This document shows, one piece after another, positions 25,905 through 38,163 of a stretch of 64,000 nt of DNA. Made by a program: the position numbers and the translations under genes. Source of the stretch: Dallia pectoralis. Taxonomy: Eukaryota > Chordata > Actinopteri > Esociformes > Umbridae. The stretch covers positions 28,011,392 to 28,075,391 of the forward strand of contig CM055728.1 in assembly GCA_029465975.1 (NCBI GenBank), in the 5' to 3' direction. Position 1 is the first letter of the stretch; each line of letters starts with the position of its first letter. The notes under the pieces were generated by a model. The model worked only from the letters and a program-made list of their open reading frames with translations, was not told where the DNA came from and did not search any database.

Positions 25905-27135
25905 TCCCCTGTCCCCTACCTGCTCCTCTATATCCACCTGTCCCCTACCTGCTCCTCTATATCTACCTGTCCCCTACCTGCTCCTCTATATCCACCTGTC
26001 CCCTACCTGCTCCTCTATATCCACCTGTCCCCTACCTGCTCCTCTATATCTACCTGTCCCCTACCTGCTCCTCTATATCTACCTGTCCCCTACCTGCTCC
26101 TCTATATCCACCTGTCCCCTACCTGCTCCTCTATATCTACCTGTCCCCTACCTGCTCCTCTATATCCACCTGTCCCCTACCTGCTCCTCTATATCCACCT
26201 GTCCCCTACCTGCTCCTCTATATCCACCTGTCCCCTACCTGCTCCTCTATATTCACCTGTCCCCTACCTGCTCCTCTTTATCCACCTGTCCCCTACCTGC
26301 TCCTCTATATTCACCTGTCCCCTACCTGCTCCTCTATATTCACCTGTCCCCTACCTGCTCCTCTATATTCACCTGTCCCCTACCTGCTCCTCTATATTCA
26401 CCTGTCCCCTACCTGCTCCTCTATATTCACCTGTCCCCTACCTGCTCCTCTATATCTACCTGTCCCCTACCTGCTCCTCTATATCCACATGTCCCCTACC
26501 TGCTCCTCTATATCCACCTGTCCCCTACCTGCTCCTCTATATCCACCTGTCCCCTACCTGCTCCTCTATATCTACCTGTCCCCTACCTGCTCCTCTATAT
26601 CCACCTGTCCCCTACCTGCTCCTCTATATTCACCTGTCCCCTACCTGCTCCTCTATATTCACCTGTCCCCTACCTGCTCCTCTTTATCCACCTGTCCCCT
26701 ACCTGCTCCTCTATATCCACCTGTCCCCTACCTGCTCCTCTATATTCACCTGTCCCCTACCTGCTCCTCTTTATCCACCTGTCCCCTACCTGCTCCTCTA
26801 TATCCACCTGTCCCCTACCTGCTCCTCTATATTCACCTGTCCCCTACCTGCTCCTCTATATTCACCTGTCCCCTACCTGCTCCTCTATATCCACCTGTCC
26901 CCTACCTGCTCCTCTATATCCACCTGTCCGCTACCTGCTCCTCTATATCCACCTGTCCCCTACCTGCTCCTCTATATTCACCTGTCCCCTACCTGCTCCT
27001 CTTTATCCACCTGTCCCCTACCTGCTCCTCTATATTCACCTGTCCCCTACCTGCTCCTCTATATTCACCTGTCCACTACCTGCTCTTCTTTATTCACCTG
27101 TCCACTACCGGCTCCCCTTTATCCACCTGTCCCCT
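25905..27135. repeat. 29-bp minisatellite (CTGTCCCCTACCTGCTCCTC), about 42 copies
   Basis: A very homogeneous 29-bp unit fills 1.2 kb. Variation is almost confined to the ATATCCAC, ATATCTAC, ATATTCAC or TTATCCAC tail. Three units make 87 nt, so the frame returns every 29 codons and stays open for 438 codons (25848-27164); that protein is an artefact. Homogeneity implies recent expansion. Confidence 0.95.
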
Positions 27136-28378
27136 CATATTCATTCTGTTCTCCCGCTAATTAATCCTTAATCCAGGTGTGAGAGGTGGCTGGAACGGAT
27201 CTGGATTACAGGTCACTAAAGTGGCTCAGGCCCTCCTATCAAAGCAGAGCTCCCGTGACAATGGAGGGATCGACCTGTAACATTCTATTGTTTTCAATAT
27301 TACCACATCTACCACTAAACGGAATATCTCTGAAGTAAATCGCTAACTAAAGTGAATTAGGCCTACTCTAGTGGAGCTCTCGTCTATTCAAATGCCTGTG
27401 TAAATGTATGAATGAGCCGTTGTACAGCTATTACTGGGCTAACACTACACACGTCACTAAAATAGCTTACATTTCCAGGATCTCTCTGCTACACCACAGA
27501 TAGAATTAAAGAGCCCTTTGTATCGCTACATCAATACAATTGACTGAGGCAGACCGGGGTGGTTTCAGACAAATGAACATGTTATGAATTGAATGTATCC
27601 TAGGTTGCTTTTAATGAAAATCACTTGTTTCAATCCAAACACCTTGATTCAATTAAAGTCTACTCTATGCCCACGCACGGTCAGAACTTCATTTCAGTAA
27701 GTCTTGATCTAAGCACCTGTAAGACCTGTAAAAATAACCAACTGTTCTCATTATTCTTAGAAACGAATCGGTCAAAACACACATAGACTAAAGTCTAACC
27801 CTTGTGTATGGGTTAGACTGAGGCACCATTATACATTCACAATACACTTATAGGACTGAAATGGCCAAAGTCTACCAAATCACAGACATCTGACCAAGTA
27901 GGCCACGTCCAGGATTAGAACCCTAGTCGCAATGACGCATCTTACTAAACAGCCCATGCAGCTCCTTTAGATGCAACTCATCTGCTACACTTTGAGGTGA
28001 GGTGATCCTAACTCTTTGTAACCAGTGGTTGTTTTTATTATAAGCTCTAAAGGTCCACCATCCCAATTGATTAAATATCTTTTCCAACACAGGTTGACGT
28101 TTGTTCAGTGCAATCACCAAACATAAATGTCAACCAGTATCTAACACGTTTTTTGTCAAAGTAAAACATTTTTTGGTTGGCAATGGGCATTTTATTACTT
28201 TCAAATGCACGAACCATTGAAAGCTAGTGACAGAAAAAGAAAAAATGTAGTGTATCGGTCCGTAATATCATGAACAAACAAGTATTCATGTATTTTAACC
28301 CACACGCATAATAATTAGTTATGGTGTTATAGCCAATAGCCGAACGTTGTTTACATTAAACGCACAGGCAAGCACCAA
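27136..28378. other. Non-coding, nothing recognised
   Basis: AT-rich unique sequence without recognisable exons, inverted-repeat elements or tandem arrays. Confidence 0.4.
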
Positions 28379-28490
28379 TCCACCCCCCCCCCTCACCCCC
28401 CAGGAACCAATCACCCCCACCCCCAAGCACCAATCCACACCCCAAGCGCCAACCCCCCCCCCCCAGGCACCACCCCCCCCACATAAGTAC
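28379..28490. repeat. C-rich repeat of CACCAATC/CCCCCC blocks
   Basis: Three to four degenerate copies of an AAGCACCAATCCAC-type unit separated by runs of 5-10 C. The minus strand has more than four G-runs within 110 bp, so G-quadruplex (minus) or i-motif (plus) formation is plausible. Confidence 0.75.
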
Positions 28491-28499
28491 ACCGTGCTC

Positions 28500-30015
28500 T
28501 GCTCACGGCTGCTGCAGTTCACAGCCTCCAATCCGAAGCACGCAAAGGTTGTAACCTAGGTTCCGGCGATAATTCGTGATAGGCACACACACGTCAAATT
28601 ATAATCTCACAAAATGGTCAACACGTTATAATGACACACACTATTCGGTGTTTTACAGCGGGATGCTAAGCTAACGCAGCACAGAAAACAATAAAACAAT
28701 AAACTGATGGCATTTTAACGTAGAGCAGGTGCACACGACCGCATATTACAAGCTATGGAAACCAGCACGACGTAAACATTGTTGCCTAGGGGATGAGGAC
28801 AATAACCATGGTCTGTGATGAAATAAGGAACGTGACACGATATTCACCAGCTCGAATAACAATTTAAAGCCCAAATCAGACACGGTGGCTGTAGGGTGTA
28901 AGTACAGCTGAGAAACCTCAAACATGTATATATATGTATATGTGTATGTACAGGCCTACATCATGATCAAGGCAGTCTAGAACCGGTAAAAACCGTGAGA
29001 TGAACCCAACCGCACTTACCTACAGTAGATGCAACACCTCGCCCGTTTTGATTTACGATAGGCAAGCCGCACACACACACACACCAAGCCACCTAGAGAC
29101 CTAATGTATGTTCCGATAATGCAACAACATATTTCAAGGGATCTAATTCGGACTTCATCAAATGCATTCATAAAAATCAACAAAACACGACTCCTTTACA
29201 TATGATATTCTTTTCACATGTCGAGTTTCCCATTCGCTGATGCCTACCCGTAAATCCAAGACTGGAATTCCCAGTTCGAATCGAGGCTTAATCAATCCGC
29301 ACGACAGCAGGCGGGAGGTCTACGAGCAGCACACGGATGATGCTCGCTGTTTCCTAACGTTGATTTGCGGTACGGATCGGTCCGATGGCCGTTTATGTGG
29401 CGACATAAATGTAAACATCTATACAGGCAAAAAGCTCCAGACGGAAGTTTATGGACGTCATTTACAAAATAAGAGTCACACCGTCAACTGTGCGTGAGGT
29501 TTGACTGCTTGTGCATGCTGGCATGTGAGGCACTCGCCAGTGGCCACAGGCTCATCCGATGAGAGCATGCGACCGGTGCTGCACGGGGCCGCTAGGGGCA
29601 GCATGGAACTGGAGAGCGTTTCTGTTGTGGCTTCCCCGGTTTCCTTTTCTCAGTAATACATTATGCGCTGTCTTCTAGTGTGTGTTGTCGCTGCTCGCAG
29701 CGTTTGTGAATGTAATAATGTGAACAATGTGAATTTGTATTTTAAAATGTTTAGCCACACATTCCGCGATTTCACATGCACCTGCTGAATGTCAGGCACA
29801 GAGTTGGGCATAGCGTTGGCATAACTCGATGTAAAAAGGTCAAACATCTATACCACAATATTAGACTTAAAGGCCTTAATGGAAATGGGGTGCAGTTGGT
29901 ATTTCGTCGTACCATCTCTCTTCCATTAACCCATCAAGCTATTTTTAACGGAGGCACTCAGGAACAGGCGCAACGAACTGAATAACCCCGTGTTTTGGCG
30001 CCGCCTGGTGGAGTA
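28500..30015. promoter_or_regulatory. CpG-containing, promoter-like stretch without an assigned gene
   Basis: CpG dinucleotides are visibly denser here (especially 29220-29620) than in the surrounding AT-rich DNA. A good minus-strand donor, TGTAGGTAAGTG, lies at about 29015-29026. One possibility is a distant 5'UTR exon or promoter of a minus-strand gene such as wnk3, but no transcript evidence exists in the sequence. The call is an inference. Confidence 0.25.
29998..30011. promoter_or_regulatory. CTCF-like site
   Basis: GCGCCGCCTGGTGG matches the reverse CTCF core (SYGCCMYCTRSTGG) at 13 of 14 positions. It sits at the right edge of the CpG-containing stretch. A second, weaker CTCF-like word with one base missing, CCGCTAGGGGCAGC, is at 29589-29602. 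Occupancy is not shown by sequence. Confidence 0.35.
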
Positions 30016-32334
30016 ATATAAAAATGAAATGTTTTTTTTATTGCATTCTTTCCACCGGTGCATCATCTCTCAATTTCTTACCATATACGGTGCAGAAATA
30101 CAATTGCAAAATGCAAGTTGTGATGCCATGTCTCATAAGCTATCCTATAACATTTCCCGAAAATGTTAATTCACAAAATTGTTAATTATCGCATGTAAAA
30201 TCCATTCAGACCAATTCTCATAAGAAAACAGACAGACGGGACATGATGCACAATTCTCTGAAGATCTGGGGAAGACCTTATAATTAAAAACCTCCTGCCA
30301 CCTGCACATTTTGTTTTCCAACGCTGTGAGGGCAAAACAGCCACCTGTACAATAGGTACTGCATCAAACAGTTGGTCTGAACTATAAAAACAAAATAATT
30401 GTACCACTCTGCAGTCATTCTATGTCCATGAAACATCGTTTGCATATTTAACGCTGATACTGTAATGGTGAACATCATTAGTAAATCTACACAATAACCT
30501 GATTTCCACAGCTCATAGCTTCATGCAAAACAGTAATATGTATAATAATAATAATAAAACGTTAACATGGAATAACTGTGTATTTTGTCTCTAATTGTAG
30601 CTGCATCAATTGACCAACTAAAATGAGTGTAGGTTTAAACACACTCATTATTGGCTATATTCACTCCTACAGCAAGGCTTTGTAAATACAGGCTTCTTTT
30701 CTTGGATATCAGCATACACCTGCACGTCATATTCTTCATATGGTCATAAAATAACTCCTATAGACCATTGGCCTAATCCGATTACCAAACACATTCTACA
30801 TGTATTGCAAATCATAAAGTGGTTTTAACAACTCGGTTGCCATGAGGAAGTGTCATAACACAGACTGATTAAGCCACAACACAAAAATAAATATTTGGGC
30901 ATTTTAATTATTTCCAAAATACCTAATAACATTTCACCAGACGGGTATGTCAACACCACATTGTTTCTTAAGCAACAGCCTGGGAGTAGTAAGGCCAACC
31001 ATCTTGTTATGGGACTGCTCACCATGGACCTTCACCGCCGTTTTGGTTTACAGGTCTGAAACACATGACCACTTGGATACACCGATACCACCGGATGGCA
31101 GTTTGTTCCACAGAACTTGTTTCTGTTTGGACCAACATCCACAACATCCAATCATGCTTGTCTCTAAACACAACAATAAATGCACATGTTCACACATAAT
31201 AAACAAACAATGTCAGAAATTAACATCGTCAGTCATCAGTCATATCATATTTAAACAAACAAATACATTCTGTGACAAAGGGGTAAATGCACTAATAATA
31301 TTGTTATCTAAAAGAGTCAAAAGATCTCGGCAAGTTATGAATACAATCTATGTGGTATAAAATTAAATATCTTTAGTATTAGAGACATTTGCACTAAATA
31401 CCCAAGAGTACTACAAAAACTTTCTGTAAACCTTTGTCATACCATAAATGCAGCACATTATGAGAATACTAGCCTTAGTTTCAGATCTAAAAATATAATA
31501 TAATCTGATTTCCTATCAAACATTTGGACACATGTTCCTTATACCTCCTTCTCTCAGCAACATCCACAAGCATTAAACATTCAACCTGTTGCTTTAACAT
31601 GCTGCGCGACTATCAAACACGTCCGCTAGCTCCAGGTACCCAAGAGATGTTCTATCCAGTTGAGAGAGACGGCCTTTATAGCACGTTAGCTGACCAACAC
31701 CAAGCTGTGTCAGAACCGCGAGCACTCTGTTGTTCCATTATGTTGTAACAGAGCGCCATTTAACTAGATGTAATCCTATGTTACCAACATCAACTCCCAA
31801 GTCCCACCAGAAACAGAGAGGCCAAAGGGATATTCTGGCCAATTCCAGATGAGCCGGTCTCGTCGGTATCTTTCTTTGCACAAAATTATAATCATTTGGT
31901 CAATAATTGGTCTTGTTGGACAAAAAAATAAAAAGAACCTGGCCGAAATAAAGGTGACAAAAGAAATGGAAATGTTTGATGTGGTAGAAATGCAATGTCT
32001 GATCACTGGCCAAGTTTTCCCCGGGTCTCAATGAAAATGACAGCAGGCTAGTGAAAAGACTGGTCCAATCCTAGTCTACATTGCTTCTACAGTCTCTTCA
32101 AACAGACTTGCCGCTGCTCATCCGTAGAACCAAGTAGGGGTCACCAAAAGCACTTGTCCTTGAAATCACTGGACTGCATTTAATTTCTCCAGCCTTCTCC
32201 CAAAGCGTGGACAGTATAGCGCCGGTGCATTGTCTGGAAGCGAGTCCAATATCGCCACTCTTACATTGACATGGATGAAGACGATGGAGAGTGAAGACCT
32301 TAGAAGAGCCGAGGGGGGCGGAGCCTTGTAGATT
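30016..32334. other. Non-coding, probable 3' flank or 3'UTR of fam3a
   Basis: No exon is recognised. The part next to 32335 is presumably the fam3a 3'UTR on the minus strand. The remainder is AT-rich unique sequence. Confidence 0.4.
32179..32184 (-). terminator. Possible fam3a polyadenylation signal (ATTAAA)
   Basis: ATTAAA on the minus strand about 150 bases after the fam3a stop codon. It is the nearest plausible signal; the canonical AATAAA was not found close by on this strand. Confidence 0.3.
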
Positions 32335-35289
32335 TTAACTCTCTAAGGGGGCGCGTAGGGGGATACAACCGTCCATCTCCAGAGACTCGGGCCAGCCTTC
32401 ATACTTGTTACCGTTTTTACTGTTCTTCATGCGCTATAGAGACCGAGAGAGATGAACAGAGAGAAGAAGAGATATGGACAGATAGCGAGACAAGGAGAAA
32501 TTAAGAAACAATTAGAAAAGAGGAGCATAAACATTTGTCATTGTAGAGCCAACTTCCCGGACAGCATTGGGAGCTCGAACATACAGGAACAACACATGTT
32601 GAAACAGTGCACGTGATGCGGGCCATGCGCCCTCTCATATTCAACAAACACATGCATGTCCGGTCAGTCCGGGGGCCAAGTCCGGTCAGTCCGAGGGCCA
32701 AGTCCGGTCAGTCCGAGGGCCAAGTCCGGTCATTCCAAGTAAAACGTATGTTTCAATTAGTATTATTAAGCACATCCATTTCTCAGCCCGGTAGATTCCA
32801 GGTCACATAGCGACCGCAGCTCCATGTACGTGATGCCCGATGGAGCCAGGTTTTAAGTAAAGTTCCCACCGCCCACAGAAACCCTCATTCCCAGACTGGC
32901 ACTCCTGCAGAGTGCAGTGAGTGCTGTGTTAACAAGGGTTGAAGTGTAGTCAGCACACCTGTTCAAAGGGACTCTTGTTCTCAATTCCCTTGGCTCCTAC
33001 AAACACCCAGCTGTCTCTGAAGGCCAGTTCCTTCACTGCTGTGCTACCCAGCTCCTCAAACAGACGGCGGGCCTCATCATTTAACCTGATATGAAAGCCA
33101 AAGCAGCGACACGCAGTCAGTTAAGGTTACATGCCTTTTCATTTTGAGTTTAAATTACAGAAAAAGATTAAAGAAAAAATTCTCAGCATATTTTTTTAGA
33201 GTCTTTGCACCCACTTCCATGTCAACATAAACAGTGCATAAATATGTGGTGTTTAAATTTTAGGGAACAAACATATTGACATATGGCTCAGAAAGTTGTT
33301 GTTAGTCAGGCTTGTTCTGGTCCAAAGAATGAAAAATAACTGAGAGAAAAAGGTGCCGGATTCTTACTTTGTTGCAGGATCATCAAAGGAGGCTACGAAC
33401 ACAAGTGTTCCCTCATGCAAAGGCCGGAGATACTTTAACAGGTCAGTTACATCTGGGAACAAACAACAGAGAAAATGTATCTGGATTTAACTGAGCACTA
33501 CAGAACTACAGAACTACAGCTGTTCAGGACACAAGCAACTTGTACACCGAAAACAAAGCATGTTCATAATTGTGTCAGTGCATCTTTTAAAGATATATTT
33601 TGCCATGAGAGCTCCTTTGAAAAAAAAAAATGTAACAAATTACACACATCAGCACAACAAAACGTGTTTTTCCTCTCACCTCCTGCCCACATATCAAAGG
33701 ATTTGGTATCTATGAGCTCCCCGGTCACCCCTGAGGAGCAATAACAGCAATGTGTACAGTCAGCAATCTGTTCAACAGTCAGTTTACACCGCATTAATTA
33801 TCATAGGAAACAAAGCTGCCAACGATGAAAGAAATGGCAGATTGTTCTTAAGAACTCACCATTTACCAAAGCAATGTTTAGTCCTCGACCAACGTTATTC
33901 TTCACACTGCTCACAAGGCTGAGTGAGAAAAACAGGACATGTTGAGGGAACCTTAAAGAGCGTGAACACTTTACCTGGGGGAGGGTTGGCTAACTTGTTA
34001 GGTTTCCCGGGAGACGTTATTACCCACCGTAGACAGAATGTGAGATGAGCTGCAACTAATTAAGAAAACAAACACTGAAGGAGGTCATTTATACATGTTA
34101 ACAGACAAACAGACAGTGTGTGGGCAGACAGTGAGTGGGCGAGCAGACAGACAGGAGGATGGGCGAGCAGACAGACAGGAGGATGGGCGAGCAGACAGAC
34201 AGGAGGACGGGCGAGCAGACAGACAGGAGGACGGGCAGACAGTGGGTGGGCGAGCAGACAGACAGGAGGATGGCCAAAAAAGACAGGAGGATGAAAAGAT
34301 AAGACAACTTTCCCACTCTTATAGAGTCAAATAGATTGCACAACGATACAACACAAACCTAGGTCCAAGGTAGGAAGCAAAAACAAAAGACAGAGAAATA
34401 CTTGCATGCATCTCTTCAGGCAATGTGTGATGGTGAGGAGAGGAGTTAGCACGTTAGAAGCAAATAGACAGACACAGGCAGCAAAGGATGTGAAATGGTT
34501 TACAACAGCGTTCACTACATCCGTGTCAGCAGTGCAACACCCCTGTAACATATAGATAAAAACTCACATCTTATCCTCCAGGCAGACTTTGGGTCCAATG
34601 ACATTAGCAGCTCCAGATATGAGACGGAAGGCCAGATGCTTCTGTGGGCAGGGGGCCGACAGGCCACACTTGTACTTGCGTGGTATGGGCTCTGAACCAG
34701 AACACAACACACACAATGCTTCATCTAACACTGCCAATAAATTAAAAAATTGGGGTTCCAAAATGAAATACACCGCAAAGCAGCCGCCATTTTAAATGAC
34801 GACGTTAACATGTCACTTACCAGAAGTAGGATCCTCGTTGTTCACTAAAGAGAAGACAAACAAGTAGAAAGCAAAATATCAACTAAATGCTCTAATGAAT
34901 CAGTAAGACAGAATTTTCTCTGTTCGGTTAAGCCCATGCATTATATGCAAATTAAATGATATAAACTCATTGATCTTGTAGTTATATTTGTATTCCGTTC
35001 GGGATATGATAGTGTAGTAGGGTGTTCTGGCTCTTACCATTGAAAAAGTGTTTCACCACTGAGCCACTGTCGCCTCCCAGGATGGCGGTGGCGAGTACCC
35101 AGGTAAAACCCACCAATAGCAACACAGCGACAGCGCGAAGTGGCCCTTGGGTCACAAGCACACACCCACATCATTAAAATAGGATTACCACAGCAACAAT
35201 AATAAGAACAGATGCAAACATTAAAACCCACATACAGACATGGGGGGGGGGGCATACGCCCAGAAACAATACCTACCTGCTAATCTCAT
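32335..35289 (-). CDS. fam3a: FAM3A, secreted/mitochondria-associated FAM3 family protein, complete
   Basis: FAM3 proteins have a compact interleukin-like (ILEI/PANDER) fold; mammalian FAM3A is linked to mitochondrial ATP production and hepatic glucose metabolism. Nine coding exons on the minus strand, in order: 35289-35277, 35145-35038, 34844-34821, 34691-34568, 33918-33860, 33730-33680, 33452-33368, 33085-32959, 32433-32335. All have GT-AG borders and consistent phases, giving 229 aa (human 230 by recall). MRLAGPLR opens the protein, followed by a hydrophobic signal/anchor at about 9-27. The FAM3 core runs from RKYKCG to the end, with four conserved cysteines (C57, C63, C85, C220) expected to form two disulfides. 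Family signatures are SGAANVIGPKVCLEDK, NNVGRGLNIALVNG, FDMWAG and ELAFRDSWVFVGAKG, and the C-terminus has YEGWPE and GCIP. Position 90 is isoleucine, created across an exon junction, where human has methionine. The 24-nt exon 3 is very short. FAM3A is preferred over FAM3B/C/D by overall identity. Confidence 0.96.
34105..34280. repeat. 24-bp minisatellite in fam3a intron 4
   Basis: About six copies of a 24-bp unit (GAGCAGACAGACAGGAGGAT; starts 34141 and 34165) lie between coding exons 4 and 5. Confidence 0.9.
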
Positions 35290-35750
35290 GATGGTTTTCT
35301 TTTGGAAACAGTGGCAGACAGGCAAGCAGATCTAGAGATAAAAAAAACTGAATTTTAAAAATATAATAACGAAATAGTAACGTTTAAACACATAACGGAC
35401 GTACCTGGTAATACCCTCGTATTAAAGCAATAATGTCAGAGGTCTTAAGAATTCAAAAAATACCTACCAGCAATACTACAGACAGTACTGTAGTAGCCAG
35501 CATGGTGGCTTATTCAAGATGCATTAAGTAATACGAGGGAAAACGTGAAGGCAAAGACACAACGCCCTCGAACGTAAAATGTAATGTTCAAATTCATTAA
35601 AATATGTACATCGATTACTTACCTATATAGTCTAGAAGAGGATGATAATAGCGGATCCCAGTTGGTAGTTCGTTCGTTACGGAAGACAGCGTTGTTTATT
35701 CTTTGTCACTAGGGACTTAGCACATTCTTGCAAGGCTACCTCATCGAGAC
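35290..35750 (-). other. fam3a: fam3a 5'UTR exons
   Basis: The ATG exon extends upstream to an acceptor (TCTCTAG) so that its 5'UTR part is 35290-35331. A further non-coding exon ends at a strong donor, TATAGGTAAGT, with its last base at 35623. Its upstream limit is uncertain, near 35700-35760. A leader intron of about 290 bp thus separates promoter and start codon. An alternative promoter in the intron cannot be excluded. Confidence 0.65.
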
Positions 35751-35918
35751 GTCCGAATCATAGAAACTAAAAAAAACATAGCCAATAAATTGTTACTTTG
35801 AGGACTCAGTAGACAATCTGCGGTGTTTTATTCGCTCTAGTGTAAACAATCACGCAAGCAGCACCACTCATGCCCTCGGATTTCCGGGATAGTTTTGAGG
35901 CTATGGTTACGTTAACCC

Positions 35919-35930
35919 CGCGCATGCGCA
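35919..35930. promoter_or_regulatory. Consensus NRF1 site in the presumed fam3a promoter
   Basis: CGCGCATGCGCA is an exact match to the NRF1 palindrome YGCGCAYGCGCR. It lies about 300 bp upstream of the fam3a leader-exon donor, in a short CpG-containing patch (35850-35950) that also has an ETS-like TTTCCGGGA (35881-35889). NRF1 drives many nuclear genes of mitochondrial function, which would suit fam3a. Binding is inferred. Confidence 0.55.
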
Positions 35931-37295
35931 CTATATGCTCATCTTTATGCCGGCACAGTATCTACGTTTAGAAACCCGTAAAAACTATAGACGCGTTACT
36001 AAACTCGTACTGCAGATCTTACAATATAAATTAATAATAAATAAGAAAGTCAATGAAACAGTCAACAAAGGTTGCGAAAAAGGATGCAAGGTCTGATCAG
36101 GTGAACATAGACACATGTTTTACATGATAGAGTATTTATCAGCCAATTCATTACATAATCTTATGCAGATAATGATTTAGGAAAATTACCTGAAGTTAAC
36201 CTCCCTTTCAAATAAATTTAGATTAGAATCAACTTTATTGTCATTGACCAAGAACAAGTACAGTACAGTGAAATGCAGTTTGCATTTTTTTTTGCAAGTG
36301 CAAAAGAGCAGTGCAAAAGATATGGAGTACAGTATGAGGATGTGCAATTGACATGGATAAGTATATGTGCAGGTATTCAGTTCAACAATGTAGCAAATTG
36401 CAAATGAGCAGAGGGAAATAACACTGGAAAACATCTGTGCAAGTGGTAAACGGATTGTGCAAACAATAAGTATTGTGCAGAAGGCAAATCTAATATAATA
36501 GGCTAGCAGTGTGCAAGGCAAGCGGAGTACCACAGGAAGTAAATGCAAACGTTGTATCAGACTCTGGCACAGTTGGTAAGAACGCTCTCAGCCGTGCAGC
36601 GGTAAGAGTTTATGAGGATGTTAGGAGATAGATGGGCCTTATAGCTTCCTTAGAAAATACAGGCACTGTTGTTTACCGCTATTTGTCTTCCTGTAATCCA
36701 CAATCAATTATTATTTATTTTTTTACAATAATGGCCAGGTTGTTATATGCACACCAAGCCACTATGTGCTTGATCTCCTCTCTGTAGGCTGCCTCGTCGT
36801 TGTCCCTAATAAGACCAGCTAATCTGCAAAATTGACTATGGTATTAGAGCTGTGTAGAAGTACACAGCCGTGGGTGAAAAGGGAGTACAAGAGTGGGCTG
36901 AGCACACAGCCCTGTGGGATACTGGTGTTCAGGGTGGAGGTGGTGAGGTTGTCCAACCTGACGGACTGAGGTCTGTTTGTTAGGAAGTCTAGAGTCCAGT
37001 TGCAAAGAGACGGGCTAATCCCAAAGTATTGGAGTTTGGTAACCAGCCAATGACTGAATTGAATGCTAAGCAAAAGTCTATGAACAGCATCCTCACATAG
37101 GTGTTAATTTTGTCCAGGTGGGTCAGTGCAGAGTGGACAGTAGTGGAGATGGGGTCCTCAGTAGACCTGTTAGGGGAATAGGTGAACTGATGTGGCCAGA
37201 GATGTAGGCAGGACTTAAGGTGAGCCAATACGAGTCTTTCAAAGCACTTCATGATTGTGGTGGTGAGCGCAACAGGTCGAAAGTAATTTAGATTC

Positions 37296-37760
37296 AAGAT
37301 TCAAAGTTTTATTGTCATGTGTACAGAGTGACTTGAATCAAACTGCACAATGAAATTCTTGTGACATGGCAAGCAACTACGTAGTTAGAAGAATAGAAAA
37401 AAATGGAATTACAACAATATACAGTATGTACATCGCTACAAAATATACCTAATGAAGTGAGAATATGGACAGTATGCAAACCTTGAATACTAAGATACTG
37501 TAATAAAAGTGATCTAGTGCCAGTAGTGGATAGTAGTGAATATACAGAATATACTAGTTACAAGATATACATAATGAAGTGAATATGGCCAGTATGCAAA
37601 CCTTAAATACTTAAATACTGCAATAAAAGTGATCTGGTGCCAGAATACATGGATAGTAAATCAGTGTGACTGGTTGAGGAGCGTAATGGTCTGAGGATAG
37701 AAGCTGTTCTTCAGTCTGGAAGTGTGTGTACCAATGCTGCGGTAATGTCGACCAGATGGG
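37296..37760 (-). mobile_element. 5'-truncated second LINE inserted into the first
   Basis: Between the VPVPK and YFRPVAL blocks of the host LINE lies the C-terminal end of another LINE: PSGRHYRSIGTHTSRLKN and SFYPQTITLLNQSH. It is followed by a 3'UTR ending in ATGACAATAAAACTTTGAAT and TTGAATC repeats at 37296. The orientation is the same as the host. Severe 5' truncation is typical of target-primed reverse transcription. Its left and right limits are estimated from loss of host continuity. Confidence 0.7.
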
Positions 37761-37878
37761 CATGACTGCTTCGGCACTGGCACAATGGTTGTGGCCTTGA
37801 AGCATGTGGGGACAACTGCTAGGGACAGGGACAGGTTGAAAATGTCTCTGAAGACCCCTCTGAGCACACACCTTGTTA

Positions 37879-38163
37879 AGGCCTCATTATGCTTCTGCGT
37901 CAACTCCACAGCGTAGCTACGCCGTCACTCCTACGGCGTCGTGGCCGTTTTATGGTTCTGCGTCGGGTTGCGTTGCATTTCACCGCCAGATGTATAATCT
38001 GACCAATCACAGCCCTTGTGGTCTGCGTCGCCTCGACGCGTAGTTAATTTTTTTTGGAGGTGCACGTCGAGCTACGGCGTAGGGGTCGGAGAGGGGTTCG
38101 CGTCGACGCAGAGGGGTCTGCGAGGGTACGCCATCGATTCGACGCAGAAGCATAAAAGAGGCT
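37879..38163. mobile_element. 285-bp MITE, PIF/Harbinger-like by its TTA target duplication
   Basis: Inverted ends share TATGCTTCTGCGTC and an AGGCCTC / AGCCTC start, about 22 bp with one indel and a mismatch. TTA flanks both sides (37876-37878, 38164-38166), as for PIF/Harbinger elements. The interior is CpG-rich with many CGTCG/CGACG words and no transposase. It interrupts the host LINE between KAAGPERV and GVFRDIF, so it is younger than the LINE. Confidence 0.7.

Noticed and set aside
25848..27164. 438-codon plus-strand ORF (and the 223-codon frame inside it)
   Set aside because: Pure 29-bp minisatellite read in a 29-codon cycle.
29265..29290. tRNA B-box-like GTTCGAATC
   Set aside because: No A-box at the right distance and no acceptor stem pairing; not a tRNA.
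29589..29602. Second CTCF-like site CCGCTAGGGGCAGC
   Set aside because: One base shorter than the CTCF core; kept only as a weak note.
30947..31360. 137-codon plus-strand ORF
   Set aside because: Unremarkable composition, lies antisense in fam3a 3' flank, no similarity recognised.
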